A DNA stretch of 64,000 nucleotides from Geomobilimonas luticola (GCF_018476905.1 NZ_JAHCVK010000001.1:1-64000), one strand, 5' to 3'. Shown: positions 23,387 to 32,287, counted from the stretch's first letter. Notes: generated from the letters alone by a model not told the origin. Made by a program: numbers and translations.

Positions 23387-24673
23387 TCAGCCCCTTTCGC
23401 CGGCCGCCAGCTGCCTGCTCACCAGGGACATCAGCGCCGCAACCGCCAGCATCGCCATGATCAGGATGTACGACATGTCCTGATTCCCGGTCACATCCCT
23501 GATGAAGCCGTTCAGCAGCGGCATGACCAGACCGGCCAGGCCGAAGGCCGTGAACAGGCACCCGTAGTTGAGGCCGAAATAGCGGATCCCGAATTGATCC
23601 TTGCATGCTGCGGGAAAAATCGCAAGGTTTGCCCCGTAATTGAGCCCGACGCAGAAGAGAACCGCGAGAATGACGAGCCCGTTCCCCGTCGCCTGCTTTG
23701 ACGCCCAGAAGAGTGCGCCGATCATCCCCCCCTGGAACAGAAATTCGGCGAAAAGGGTAAGGTGCCGGCCAATCCTGTCGGAAACCGCTCCGGCGATCAC
23801 GCGGCCGACCGTATTGCCGAGGGCGAGCACCACAACCGCCAGGAACGCCAGTTCGCCCAGGGCCTGCCTGCCAAGGTCGGCGGCAACGCTGATGAATGTC
23901 AATCCGGCCGAAGCGCCCACGAAATACATCAGGTACATCAGCCAGAACTGCGGGGTCCGCACCATCCGCTGCCAGCCCGTTTCCTGCTGGGAGGACATTC
24001 TCCGGTCATGGGTGCCCGGCACGGCGGCAAACCCCAGGGGGGGGTTTTCTATGAACCAGAAAAGGGTTCCCACCACGAGCCAGATGAGCACCCCCAGGGA
24101 AATCATGGCCTGGGACACCCCCTGTTCGACCACCCCCGTGGCGGCGGTCACCGCGAACCGGTTGAGCAGCCAGGTGGTCAGGGGGGCGAGAAACACCGGC
24201 GCCAGTCCGCTCCCCGCCACGACAATGCCGACGACCAGCCCGGTATTCCGGGGGGGGAACCATTTCATTGCTGCAGGGGTCAGGGCGGAATAGCCGAACC
24301 CGACGCCGATGCCGGTGAATACCCCGAAACCGACGACATACGCAAGTTTCGAACCACCCCCCACCCCGGCGATAACGCACCCCAGGCCGGCGAGCACCCC
24401 CCCCAGAAGAACCACCCAGCGCGGCCCGAAGCGGTCCTGCAGACGGCCGGCCGGCACCATGACCAACGCGAACATGACGCACATGACCGAATAGGGGAGC
24501 GCCTTGTCGGCATTGGACCACCCCCAGGACGCGGGAATCCCGGCCTTGACGACACTCCAGCTGTACAGGATGCCGAACACGATCCCCATGGCAACTGCCG
24601 CCGCGACAACCAGCCACCCGCGAAACAGGGAAATGGTAATATGTGTGGGAGTGCGCTCCAGCAGCGAATTCAT
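23387..24673 (-). CDS. OFA-type (oxalate/formate antiporter family) MFS transporter
   Basis: 428 aa, twelve membrane segments. GWLVVAAAVAMGIVFGILYSW at the N-terminus and WKGxxxS-like PASWGWSNADKALPYSV are characteristic of OFA/monocarboxylate-type MFS proteins. It probably carries a small carboxylate. It lies nine bases after the U32 gene, whose stop overlaps its ribosome site, so they are cotranscribed. Confidence 0.85.
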   Translation of the reverse strand: MNSLLERTPTHITISLFRGWLVVAAAVAMGIVFGILYSWSVVKAGIPASWGWSNADKALPYSVMCVMFALVMVPAGRLQDRFGPRWVVLLGGVLAGLGCVIAGVGGGSKLAYVVGFGVFTGIGVGFGYSALTPAAMKWFPPRNTGLVVGIVVAGSGLAPVFLAPLTTWLLNRFAVTAATGVVEQGVSQAMISLGVLIWLVVGTLFWFIENPPLGFAAVPGTHDRRMSSQQETGWQRMVRTPQFWLMYLMYFVGASAGLTFISVAADLGRQALGELAFLAVVVLALGNTVGRVIAGAVSDRIGRHLTLFAEFLFQGGMIGALFWASKQATGNGLVILAVLFCVGLNYGANLAIFPAACKDQFGIRYFGLNYGCLFTAFGLAGLVMPLLNGFIRDVTGNQDMSYILIMAMLAVAALMSLVSRQLAAGERG

Positions 24674-24682
24674 GGCTTACCC

Positions 24683-25843
24683 TCAGGGGCACCCCTGCCC
24701 GACCGCATGGTCATAGATCTTTTCCAGGTCCTTCATTCTTTCCAGAAGGTTCGTGGGACAGGTGACCGCATGCATCCATCGGTCGCACCACTTGCAGGTG
24801 CCACAACCGTTCAGCGTCTTTACGCAGGGGACCGACCCCTCGACGAAGGGCTCGATAAACCCCTCCAGCTCCTTGTTGTTGATCTTGAACCGGCACGGCT
24901 CCAGCTTCCTTCCGGCCGCAGCCTCCCACTCAGGCCGGACGGAGCCCGGCTTTTCGATGAACTCCCAGATGTCACCCTCATAGCTTCCGTACGCGTACGC
25001 CCTGCTCATGCGGAGGATCCAGTCGGAGCTTTCCGTTCTCCCGGCGAGCTTCATGAGGCTCGCCCCGGCATCGAAGAGATAGTGGATGTCTTCCGGCCGC
25101 ACCCAGGGAGCCTTGAGCGAGTATACGGGGTTCTTCATCTTCGCCGTGGTGCAGAGTATCCGGCACAGGTCCGGCGCCTGGTAACCGCTCCCGAGCCGCG
25201 ATGAATGGGCCGTATGCTCCTGGTGGTAGGCCTGGAGCGAACAGTCCGGGAGGCAGGCCTCATTCACCAGGACGATGATGGGATGCTGGGGGTATTTCCG
25301 GTGTATCTTCCTGATGAGTCCGACATTCCTGCTGTGCCGGTTGTCGAGCATGATCCTGTCGATATGGGTGTACTCGATAAGCTGCTTCACCCTTTCCACG
25401 GAATCCAGATGATTGTTCACGCTCGACGTGACAGGTATGCCGGGGAACCACTTCTTGAACTTCAGGCAGAGGAGCGTATTGGTCACCGTGAAGCTGTCCA
25501 CCCCCGCGTCGACCAGCTTCTTCGCCTCCCCGTACAGCCGCTCCTGGAACGTGGCGTCCCATTCGTTCCCCCCCATGGTTATGGCGTTCCATATGTATTC
25601 GAATTTTATGTTGTGGCGGTGGGCCTCTTCTATGTAGGCTTCAAGGGGGAGCGTTCTTTCGTGGACCGTATTGGAGGTGCGCCCCGATCCCATCACCGAA
25701 AACTTGTCGGCCGCATAGACCTCCATGATCGGGTACAGCGTCCGGCTGGCGGCATTGATTTTCGCCATCTCCCCGAACAGGTCGATGTCCCAGTTAAAGG
25801 GGACCTTCAGCCCCTTTTTCTGCTGTTTCTGTCCCTTGATCAT
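24683..25843 (-). CDS. Peptidase-U32-like Fe-S protein, possible O2-independent hydroxylase
   Basis: 386 aa from the ATG at 25843, with AAGGAG six bases upstream. TIM-barrel-type U32 architecture: NAITMGGNEWDATF, VTNTLLCLKFKKWFPGIPV, IMLDNRHSRNVGLI, and a Cys-rich NEACLPDC. Further cysteines at CRILC and a C-terminal cluster (CVKTLNGCGTCKWC) could hold a 4Fe-4S cluster. Characterised U32 proteins UbiU/UbiV, TrhP and RlhA hydroxylate rings or RNA without O2, with prephenate implicated as donor. This divergent member has not been assigned; the co-operonic DAHP synthase makes such chemistry attractive. Confidence 0.6.
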   Translation of the reverse strand: MIKGQKQQKKGLKVPFNWDIDLFGEMAKINAASRTLYPIMEVYAADKFSVMGSGRTSNTVHERTLPLEAYIEEAHRHNIKFEYIWNAITMGGNEWDATFQERLYGEAKKLVDAGVDSFTVTNTLLCLKFKKWFPGIPVTSSVNNHLDSVERVKQLIEYTHIDRIMLDNRHSRNVGLIRKIHRKYPQHPIIVLVNEACLPDCSLQAYHQEHTAHSSRLGSGYQAPDLCRILCTTAKMKNPVYSLKAPWVRPEDIHYLFDAGASLMKLAGRTESSDWILRMSRAYAYGSYEGDIWEFIEKPGSVRPEWEAAAGRKLEPCRFKINNKELEGFIEPFVEGSVPCVKTLNGCGTCKWCDRWMHAVTCPTNLLERMKDLEKIYDHAVGQGCP

Positions 25844-25872
25844 ACCGCACTCCTTCCGCCCGCCGCAACTTT

Positions 25873-25891
25873 TAGTTGCAAAATACAACTA
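25873..25891. promoter_or_regulatory. TAGTTG-N7-CAACTA palindrome, box 1
   Basis: Perfect six-base arms (TAGTTG at 25873-25878, CAACTA at 25886-25891), 30 bases before the U32 start. A second near-identical box is 69 bases further upstream. The form resembles MarR-family operators. No MarR gene is in the window. Confidence 0.6.
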
Positions 25892-25941
25892 TCATCCCCA
25901 AAAAAACATGTCGCGGATTCCCCTCCGCCACATGACATTTA

Positions 25942-25960
25942 TAGTTGCATAATACAACTT
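25942..25960. promoter_or_regulatory. AGTTG-N7-CAACT palindrome, box 2
   Basis: AGTTG (25943-25947), spacer CATAATA, CAACT (25955-25959). It overlaps the AT-rich segment where the divergent promoters of the U32 operon (minus) and moaC (plus) should lie. Two boxes about 69 bases apart could allow looping or joint control of both operons. Confidence 0.6.
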
Positions 25961-25982
25961 GTTACGGTAAAGTCAAGGAGAA

Positions 25983-26038
25983 TTCGCCGCAATCAAAACT
26001 CCGTTTTCGGGGTCCAAGCCCCACCAACGGACAGCGAA
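25983..26038 (+). ncRNA. Possible structured 5' leader of moaC
   Basis: On the plus strand TTCGC (25983-25987) can pair with GCGAA (26034-26038), enclosing CCGTT/AACGG (26001-26005 with 26026-26030) and GGGG/CCCC (26009-26012 with 26019-26022). Transcripts to moaC would carry this nested stem. It is too short to match the molybdenum-cofactor riboswitch as I know it, so no class is assigned. Confidence 0.3.
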
Positions 26039-26152
26039 TATTCAGCTGTCTTCACCAAGTGCTCGACATACGGGCAGATACTGGATAGTATTGCATGCAA
26101 CAAAACATGTAAACGGTGTTTGAGCCGCTTACCTCACTTCAGGGAGACGCCT

Positions 26153-26635
26153 ATGGAATTCAACCATTTCGACGAAGCAGGCCAGGCAATCATGGTCGAC
26201 GTGAGTCACAAGCAACCCACCTTGCGGATTGCGGTCGCCGCCGCCACGGTGCACCTCTCCCCCCCCATCGTGACGGCCATCGAGGAGAAGCGGACCAGCA
26301 AGGGGGATGTGCTAGCCGTGGCCCGACTGGCAGGGATCGCGGCGGCCAAGAAAACCGCCGACCTCATCCCCCTCTCCCACCCCCTGGCCATCCATAACGT
26401 GGCGGTCAATTTCACCGTGGACCGGGACGCGGGACGCATCGGGATAACGGCGACGGTCAAGGCCCTGGAGCGGACCGGCGTCGAGATGGAGGCGATGACC
26501 GCAGCAGCGGTAACGGCGCTCACCGTCTACGACATGTGCAAGGGGACGGACAAGGGGATAACCATCGGCGACATCAGGCTCCTCCACAAGGAGGGGGGGA
26601 AGAGCGGCGTCTACCGGCGGGAGGAGACGCCATGA
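26153..26635 (+). CDS. moaC: Cyclic pyranopterin monophosphate synthase MoaC
   Basis: 160 aa. It shows MoaC motifs: MVDVSHKQPTLRIAVA, IAAAKKTADLIPLSHPL with the catalytic Lys and His, and GVEMEAMTAAAVTALTVYDMCK. It completes cyclic pyranopterin formation in molybdenum-cofactor synthesis. The start has AGGGAGACGCCT before ATG. It overlaps the next gene by four bases (ATGA). The location near a molybdenum enzyme (athL) may be functional. Confidence 0.97.
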   Translation: MEFNHFDEAGQAIMVDVSHKQPTLRIAVAAATVHLSPPIVTAIEEKRTSKGDVLAVARLAGIAAAKKTADLIPLSHPLAIHNVAVNFTVDRDAGRIGITATVKALERTGVEMEAMTAAAVTALTVYDMCKGTDKGITIGDIRLLHKEGGKSGVYRREETP

Positions 26636-27654
26636 AAGCGGCCATTCTCATTCTGAGCGACAAGGGGTCACGGGGAGAGCGGGTGGACGGCAGCGGTCCG
26701 GCCCTGGAGGAATGGCTTACCGGGCGGGGGGCGACGATTGTCAAACGAGAAATGATCCCCGACGATGCCGGCTTGATCGAGAGGACCCTCCGGAAGTGGG
26801 CCGACAGCGGGACGGTGGATCTCCTCGTCACCTGCGGCGGAACCGGCCTCTCTCCGCGGGATGTCACCCCCGATGCAACCAGAAGGGTGCTGGACAGGGA
26901 GATACCCGGCCTGGGGGAGGAGATGCGCCGCGCCAGCGCCGCCATCACTCCCCACGCCCTGCTCTCCCGGGCGATAGCGGGAGTCCGGAAATCCGCCATG
27001 ATCGTCAATCTCCCCGGCAGCCCCAAGGGGGCCATCGAGAACCTGGCCGCCATCTGGCCAGCCATCCCCCACGGCGTGGCCAAGCTGCAGGGGGACCCGG
27101 CCGACTGTGCCGATTCCCGCCCCGCCCACCACCATGCCGTTCCCGCCGTCTCCTTCGTCGCCCGCTCGGGGACAGGGAAGACCACCCTGCTGGAGAAGGT
27201 AATCCCCCTCCTGAAAGAGCGGGGCTGGCGGGTGGGGGTGGTCAAGCACGACGCCCACCGGTTCGACATCGACCACCCCGGCAAGGATTCCCACCGACTC
27301 ACTGCCGCCGGCGCCGACACCATGCTCATCTGCTCGGCGGAGAAACTGGCGCTGGTCAAGCGGCACGAGGCCGCCCCCCCGATCCGGGAACTGCTCGCCA
27401 CCTACTTCACCGACGTGGATATCGTCCTCACCGAAGGGTTCAAGCAGAGCGACCTCCCGAAGATCGAGGTGAACCGGAAGGAGCAGGGGGAAACCCTCAT
27501 CTGCCGGGGAGAGACTCACGATCCGGCCCTCATCGCCGTCGCCAGCGATGGAGAGATGGAACTGGACGTTCCCCGCTTCGACATCGACGATGCACCGGGC
27601 ATCGCCTCGTTCCTTGAGAAACAGTTCCTCCCCCGCCGTAACGGCGGGGAGTAG
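26632..27654 (+). CDS. MogA/MoaB-MobB fusion protein
   Basis: 340 aa. Residues 1-160 or so are a MogA/MoaB-type molybdopterin adenylyltransferase (TCGGTGLSPRDVTPDATRRV, IVNLPGSPKGA). Residues 165-335 or so are MobB, a P-loop GTPase of guanine-dinucleotide cofactor assembly (VARSGTGKTTLLEK, then VVKHDAHRFDIDHPGKDSHRL, DIVLTEGFKQSDLPKIEV). The fusion joins two late steps of cofactor maturation. athL needs the bis-MGD form, so it is a plausible client. Confidence 0.93.
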   Translation: MKAAILILSDKGSRGERVDGSGPALEEWLTGRGATIVKREMIPDDAGLIERTLRKWADSGTVDLLVTCGGTGLSPRDVTPDATRRVLDREIPGLGEEMRRASAAITPHALLSRAIAGVRKSAMIVNLPGSPKGAIENLAAIWPAIPHGVAKLQGDPADCADSRPAHHHAVPAVSFVARSGTGKTTLLEKVIPLLKERGWRVGVVKHDAHRFDIDHPGKDSHRLTAAGADTMLICSAEKLALVKRHEAAPPIRELLATYFTDVDIVLTEGFKQSDLPKIEVNRKEQGETLICRGETHDPALIAVASDGEMELDVPRFDIDDAPGIASFLEKQFLPRRNGGE

Positions 27655-27668
27655 TGCACTCATTCATC

Positions 27669-27850
27669 CGGCAGTTGAGGTGGTCCGGAGAGAACGACTT
27701 TCCCTGAAGTTTTGTGGCTCTTTGCGAAACGGAGCGAACAGCAGCCGCATTGTCTGAACCCGCAAGGGTGAGTTTGCGGCTGCGGCGCAGTGAGCCTTAG
27801 AGCCACAGCTGAAGGGAAGCGGAGTGAACGGAGGACTTCTTCAACTGCCG
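27669..27850. repeat. 182-nt imperfect palindromic element (MITE-like or structured RNA)
   Basis: Perfect ten-base terminal inverted repeats CGGCAGTTGA (27669-27678) and TCAACTGCCG (27841-27850). Most of the interior also pairs: TTTCCCTGAAG with CTGAAGGGAA, TGTGGCTC with GAGCCACA, and a central AGCAGCCGCA with TGCGGCTGC. The whole would fold as one long hairpin. It lies between mogA-mobB and the thioesterase. No clear target-site duplication and no ORF. Confidence 0.75.
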
Positions 27851-27887
27851 AACTTGTTCATACAATTACCATGCAGAGAGGAAAACG

Positions 27888-28292
27888 ATGGACCGACACC
27901 CCACCCCCGACAGCCTTGCACCCAACGGATTCCGCCAGACCATCGACCTCCGGACGACGGAACTGAACGCCGGTCACGCCGTCATGGAACTGACCATAGA
28001 CCCCCGGCACATCAACAGCCAGGGGAGCATCCATGGCGGGGTCCTGGCGACCATGATCGACAACACGGGGGGGCTGGCGGGCTGTTACTGCCCCACGTCG
28101 AAGAACACCCGAAAGGCGGTGACCCTCTCCCTCACCACGAGCTTCCTCGCCCCCGTTTCTTCCGGAACCATCAGGGCGGTCGGGCGCAAACGCTCCGGTG
28201 GCCGGCGGATATTCGTCGCCACGGTGGAGATTACCGACGCACAGGGAACCCTCCTCGCCATCGGCGAAGCCACCTACCGGTACTTCGATTGA
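27888..28292 (+). CDS. PaaI-type hotdog thioesterase
   Basis: 134 aa single hotdog domain. NSQGSIHGGVLATMIDNTGG (about 44-63) is the PaaI/YbdB-like active-site segment with the HGG loop and catalytic acid, and LSLTTSFLAPV the following strand. These hydrolyse acyl- or aryl-CoA thioesters. GAGAGGAAAACG precedes the ATG. The gene lies 14 bases before the MFS gene and is probably cotranscribed. Confidence 0.88.
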   Translation: MDRHPTPDSLAPNGFRQTIDLRTTELNAGHAVMELTIDPRHINSQGSIHGGVLATMIDNTGGLAGCYCPTSKNTRKAVTLSLTTSFLAPVSSGTIRAVGRKRSGGRRIFVATVEITDAQGTLLAIGEATYRYFD

Positions 28293-28305
28293 GACGGATG
28301 CCGAC

Positions 28306-29547
28306 GTGACGGAAAGATGGAAAATATTCGCCACCCTGGCCGTCATGTTCCTGGTCGGCTTTTTTTACCGCATCTCCATGGCGGTGGTATCCCGCGACCT
28401 CGCCATGGACCTCGGACTTAGCGCGGCACAACTCGGCATCGTGTCGGGGATTTTTTTCTACGTTTTTGCCGTTGCCCAGATTCCCCTCGGACCGCTCATC
28501 GACCGGATCGGCGGCAGGCTGATGATCTCCGCCATGGGAATCGTCACCACGGCCGGATCGCTGGTCTTCGCCCTGGCCTCGGGGGAGCTCTCCGCCGCCG
28601 CAGGCCGGGCACTCCTCGGCCTGGGGACCGCCTGCGTGCTGATGGGCTCCCTGAAGATCTTCACCCACTGGTTTTCGCCCCGGGAATTCCCCAAGGTCTC
28701 GGGATTCATGATCGCCGCGGGGAACCTGGGGAGTGTCGCCGCCACCGCACCGCTCGCCTATGCTATCAGCATTTTCACCTGGCGCCCCACCTTTCTGGCC
28801 ATGGCCCTCGTCCAGGCCCTGGTCACCCTGGCCGTATTCCTGTTCGTCCGCGACACGCCGACAGACGGCGCTAAGCCGTTTCCCCCGCTGCCGGACCAGG
28901 CAGAAGAAGATGACAGCACTGTTTTCGCGGTCTGGAAGTGCCTCATCTCCTCAACCGACTTCTGGATGACATCGCTCATCGCTTTCTTCTGGTACGCCAA
29001 CTACATGGTGCTGATGGCACTCTGGGGTGGGCCCTACCTGATGGAAACCGTGGGACTGAGCCGTTCCCAGTCCGGCACGATATTGCTCTGCACATCGCTC
29101 GGCTACATCAGTGGCTCGCTTCTGGTGGGAAGGGCAGTCGACTGGTTCGGCGGCTCCCTGGAAAAGACCATCCTCTGCGGCCAGACCATCCTGCTCCTGG
29201 CCATGACCGCCATGCTGGGGCCGGCCGACCATGCCTCACGGCCTGTTCTGGCGGCCATTTTTTTCACGGTCGGCCTGGCCTCGGCGTCGGGAGTGATCAT
29301 CTACCCCCTGGCGCGCAGGCTGGTCCCCTTCCGGTATGCGGCCACCGCCATGACCGGCGTGAATTTCTTTCTTCTCATGGGCGCCGCGGTGATGCAGCAT
29401 GTCATGGGGCACTACATCCACTCGTTCCCCCGCGGCACCGCCGGCCATCCGCCGACCGCCTACCATGGCGCCTTTCTCATCCCCATCTGCGGCCTGGCCT
29501 GCACCCTCGTTCTCTTTTCGGTGCGACGGCTCAGGAAGGGGTTCTAG
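28306..29547 (+). CDS. MFS transporter, ACS-like
   Basis: 413 aa from a GTG at 28306, 14 bases after the thioesterase stop. Twelve membrane segments; FFYRISMAVVSRDLAMDLGLS and PLGPLIDRIGGRLMI are typical of anion/organic-acid MFS transporters. The start is uncertain because no strong Shine-Dalgarno is visible and the frame is open upstream inside the thioesterase gene. The substrate is unknown. Confidence 0.85.
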   Translation: MTERWKIFATLAVMFLVGFFYRISMAVVSRDLAMDLGLSAAQLGIVSGIFFYVFAVAQIPLGPLIDRIGGRLMISAMGIVTTAGSLVFALASGELSAAAGRALLGLGTACVLMGSLKIFTHWFSPREFPKVSGFMIAAGNLGSVAATAPLAYAISIFTWRPTFLAMALVQALVTLAVFLFVRDTPTDGAKPFPPLPDQAEEDDSTVFAVWKCLISSTDFWMTSLIAFFWYANYMVLMALWGGPYLMETVGLSRSQSGTILLCTSLGYISGSLLVGRAVDWFGGSLEKTILCGQTILLLAMTAMLGPADHASRPVLAAIFFTVGLASASGVIIYPLARRLVPFRYAATAMTGVNFFLLMGAAVMQHVMGHYIHSFPRGTAGHPPTAYHGAFLIPICGLACTLVLFSVRRLRKGF

Positions 29548-29619
29548 GTCCATAGCACCAGATGGGTACGGGGAAAATGGATTACGAAAAGAGTACGCCA
29601 ACTACTCGATGCGTCTCTT

Positions 29620-29656
29620 CCCCCACCCAACCCTCCCCCTCCGGGGGAGGGCAACT
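29620..29656. repeat. GC-rich palindromic REP-like element, second copy
   Basis: CCCTCCCCC (29631-29639) and GGGGGAGGG (29643-29651), preceded by CCCCCACCCAA. It matches the element at 6690-6720 in opposite orientation. It separates the convergent MFS and EamA genes and may stop transcription from both. Confidence 0.65.
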
Positions 29657-29680
29657 CGTCAGGTTTCGTCTCAGTAAGAC

Positions 29681-30598
29681 TCAGGAAGAATTTCGGCGGG
29701 AGAGGGTCGGCTTGCTCACCAGGGTCAGGCCGGCGAGAACCAGGAGCGCTCCCACGGCAAAGAAGAGGTCGATGGATTCGTGCAGCAGGAGCACGCCGAA
29801 GGAGACGCCGAACAGGGGGGCCAGGAAGAGGAAGATGGAAAGCTGGGAGGCGTTGTAGCGGCGCAGCAGGGAGAACCAGACAAGATAGACGGCAAAGGTG
29901 ATCACGACACCCTGGAACAGCACGCTTCCCCACGCCAGGGGGGTCGAGACAAAGCTGGCCTGACCGGTAACTACGGCATAGCCGAGCAGCAGGAGGAAGG
30001 CGGCAATCAGTTGGTAGAGGAGGGTCTTGGTCGCCGGCGCGTCGGCCAGGCGGCTGCACCGTATGATCACCGTCGTGCTCGACCAGAAGATCCCGCCGAA
30101 GATGGCGAGAACATCCCCCCACAGGACACGCCCGTTGATGCCGGACTGAAATATCCCCCCCGCGAAGGCCGCCACGATGCCGCAGAACGCCAGGCAGATC
30201 CCCAGCCATTGATGGCGGCGGAGCCGTTCCGCCGGCAGGAACCGATGGAGCGCAAGGGCAGTGAAGATGGGAGCCGTATAGAGAAATACCGACATGTGCG
30301 ATGCCGTGGTGAAGCGGAGCCCCTCCGCCACGAACATGAATTCTACCGAAAACATGGTGCCGAGCAGGAGGCCGGGGAGCAGCGTCCCGTCACGCAGGCT
30401 AAACCCTTCGCGCCGCCAGACAATGAGCATACCGATGAGGATGGCGCTCACGCCGGAACGAAGCGCTATCTGCAGGATAGGCGCCATGTCCGGTGCTGCC
30501 ATCTTGATGACCACCTGGTGCAGGCCGAGGACAACGCAGAGCACGATCATGATTATCGTCCCGGCACTGTCCATTGGTCTGCGCGCTACGTCCGCCAT
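29681..30598 (-). CDS. EamA/DMT-family transporter
   Basis: 305 aa, ten membrane segments in two EamA repeats (LGLHQVVIKMAAPDMAPILQI in the first, VLWGDVLAIFGGIFWSSTTVII at the start of the second). Likely a metabolite or amino-acid exporter. GGGGAGAAGCGG precedes the ATG. It is 78 bases after cimA on the same strand; a branched-chain metabolite could be its cargo, but this is only positional. Confidence 0.88.
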   Translation of the reverse strand: MADVARRPMDSAGTIIMIVLCVVLGLHQVVIKMAAPDMAPILQIALRSGVSAILIGMLIVWRREGFSLRDGTLLPGLLLGTMFSVEFMFVAEGLRFTTASHMSVFLYTAPIFTALALHRFLPAERLRRHQWLGICLAFCGIVAAFAGGIFQSGINGRVLWGDVLAIFGGIFWSSTTVIIRCSRLADAPATKTLLYQLIAAFLLLLGYAVVTGQASFVSTPLAWGSVLFQGVVITFAVYLVWFSLLRRYNASQLSIFLFLAPLFGVSFGVLLLHESIDLFFAVGALLVLAGLTLVSKPTLSRRNSS

Positions 30599-30676
30599 CC
30601 GCTTCTCCCCGCCATGCCTTCACGTAGAAACGCCATCCGGTTCGAACTCCGGCAGCGCCCTTCGCCCTCCAGAACT

Positions 30677-32248
30677 TCAGGATTTGTCGTCACCGTGCAG
30701 CTTGTAATCGATGCTGTCGATGAGAGCCAGGTACGAAGCGTCGATGATGTTGTCCGACACCCCCACCGTTCCCCACCGCCCCTGCCGGTCTCCCGACTCT
30801 ATCAGCACCCGCGTCGAAGAGGCCGTGCCGCTGCCGTTCGGCAGCACGCGCACCTTGTAATCATGCAGCTTCAGATCCTTGAGCTTCGGATAGAATTTTT
30901 CAAGTGCCTTGCGGATGGCGTTGTCGAGGGCGTTGACGGGACCGTTACCGAGGGCAGCCGTGTGTTCGGTCTTCCCCCCCACCTTGATCAGCACCGTCGC
31001 TTCTGATGACGGCCTCTGGTCGTCTGTCCGCTTCTCGTCAACGACCCGGAAACCGAGCACGGAGAAATAGTTCCGGTGGGTGCCGAGGGACTTTTTCATG
31101 AGCAGCTCGAAGGAGGCCTCGGCCCCCTCGAACTGGTATCCGCAATGCTCCATCTCCTTGATCTTCTCCAGGATCTCCTGGGTCACCGGGTCCTTGCTGT
31201 TGATGTCGATGTTGAACTCTTCCGCCTTGGCGAGGATGTTGGACTTCCCGGACAGGTCGGACACCAGGACCCGGGTGGCATTCCCCACCACTTCCGGCCT
31301 GATGTGCTCGTAGGTTTCCGTGTTGCGCAGGATGGCGCTCACGTGCACCCCCCCCTTGTGGGCAAAGGCTGAATTCCCCACGTAGGCCTGGTGCTTGTTC
31401 GGGGCGATGTTCGCCAGTTCGTACACGTACCGGGAGACCTCCCGCAGCCGGCGCAGTTGCTCGTCCGGGATGCATTCCTTCTTCAACTTGAGCCTGAGCC
31501 CCGGGATGATGGAGCAGAGGTTGGCATTCCCGCACCGCTCGCCGAAGCCGTTTATCGTCCCCTGGACATGCACCACCCCCTGCTTGACGGCATGCAGCGA
31601 GTTGGCGACGGCACACTCGCTGTCATTGTGGGTGTGGATTCCCAGGGGGGTCGTGATCTGTTTCTGGACCGCCTTGATGATCTCCGTGATCTCGTAAGGC
31701 ATGTTGCCGCCGTTGGTGTCGCACAGGACGATACAGTCTGCCTTGGCCGCCTCCGCAGCCTGCAGGGTCTTGATGGCGTATGCGGGGTTCGCCTTGTATC
31801 CGTCGAAGAAATGCTCCGCATCGTAGATGACCTCGTCGACGTTCTCCTTCAGGAAGGCCAGGGAATCGTTGATGAGCTCCAGGTTCTCCTCCAGGGAGAT
31901 GCGCAACGCCTCGCGGACATGGAAGTCCCACGTCTTGCCGAAGATGGTGATGACGTCCGGTTTCGCCGCCACCAGCGTCCTGATGTTGTGATCCTTGTCG
32001 GGGGTGACCTTCGCCCGGCGGGTGGAGCCGAAGGCCGCAATCTTCGCCTGGGACAACGTCTCCTTCTTTATCTCCTTGAAAAAGGCGATGTCCTTGGGGT
32101 TGCTTCCCGGCCATCCCCCCTCGATATAGTGAATCCCCAGCTCGTCCAGTTTGTGGGCAATGCTGATCTTGTCCTTCATCTGGAACGATACGTCCTCCCC
32201 CTGGGTCCCGTCCCGCAGCGTCGTGTCATAAATCTTTATGAGTTCCAT
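30677..32248 (-). CDS. cimA: (R)-citramalate synthase CimA
   Basis: 523 aa. The HMGL-like catalytic domain is shown by [17 protein letters not shown] and the metal-binding [12 protein letters not shown]; the C-terminal regulatory LeuA-type dimer domain follows ([24 protein letters not shown]). It makes citramalate from pyruvate and acetyl-CoA, the threonine-independent isoleucine route known in Geobacter. GGAGGGAGTGC precedes the ATG. Its promoter holds a TTACATGTAA palindrome next to the -10 box. Confidence 0.93.
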   Translation of the reverse strand: MELIKIYDTTLRDGTQGEDVSFQMKDKISIAHKLDELGIHYIEGGWPGSNPKDIAFFKEIKKETLSQAKIAAFGSTRRAKVTPDKDHNIRTLVAAKPDVITIFGKTWDFHVREALRISLEENLELINDSLAFLKENVDEVIYDAEHFFDGYKANPAYAIKTLQAAEAAKADCIVLCDTNGGNMPYEITEIIKAVQKQITTPLGIHTHNDSECAVANSLHAVKQGVVHVQGTINGFGERCGNANLCSIIPGLRLKLKKECIPDEQLRRLREVSRYVYELANIAPNKHQAYVGNSAFAHKGGVHVSAILRNTETYEHIRPEVVGNATRVLVSDLSGKSNILAKAEEFNIDINSKDPVTQEILEKIKEMEHCGYQFEGAEASFELLMKKSLGTHRNYFSVLGFRVVDEKRTDDQRPSSEATVLIKVGGKTEHTAALGNGPVNALDNAIRKALEKFYPKLKDLKLHDYKVRVLPNGSGTASSTRVLIESGDRQGRWGTVGVSDNIIDASYLALIDSIDYKLHGDDKS

Positions 32249-32287
32249 GCACTCCCTCCTTTACCCAATGTGCCGCCACTATTTTCA

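Noticed and set aside
25983-26152. Moco riboswitch before moaC
   Set aside because: A short stem is present, but the conserved multi-helix form of the Moco RNA cannot be recognised by eye.
30630-30665. tRNA-like TTCGAACTCC segment
   Set aside because: No acceptor, D or anticodon stem could be drawn around it.
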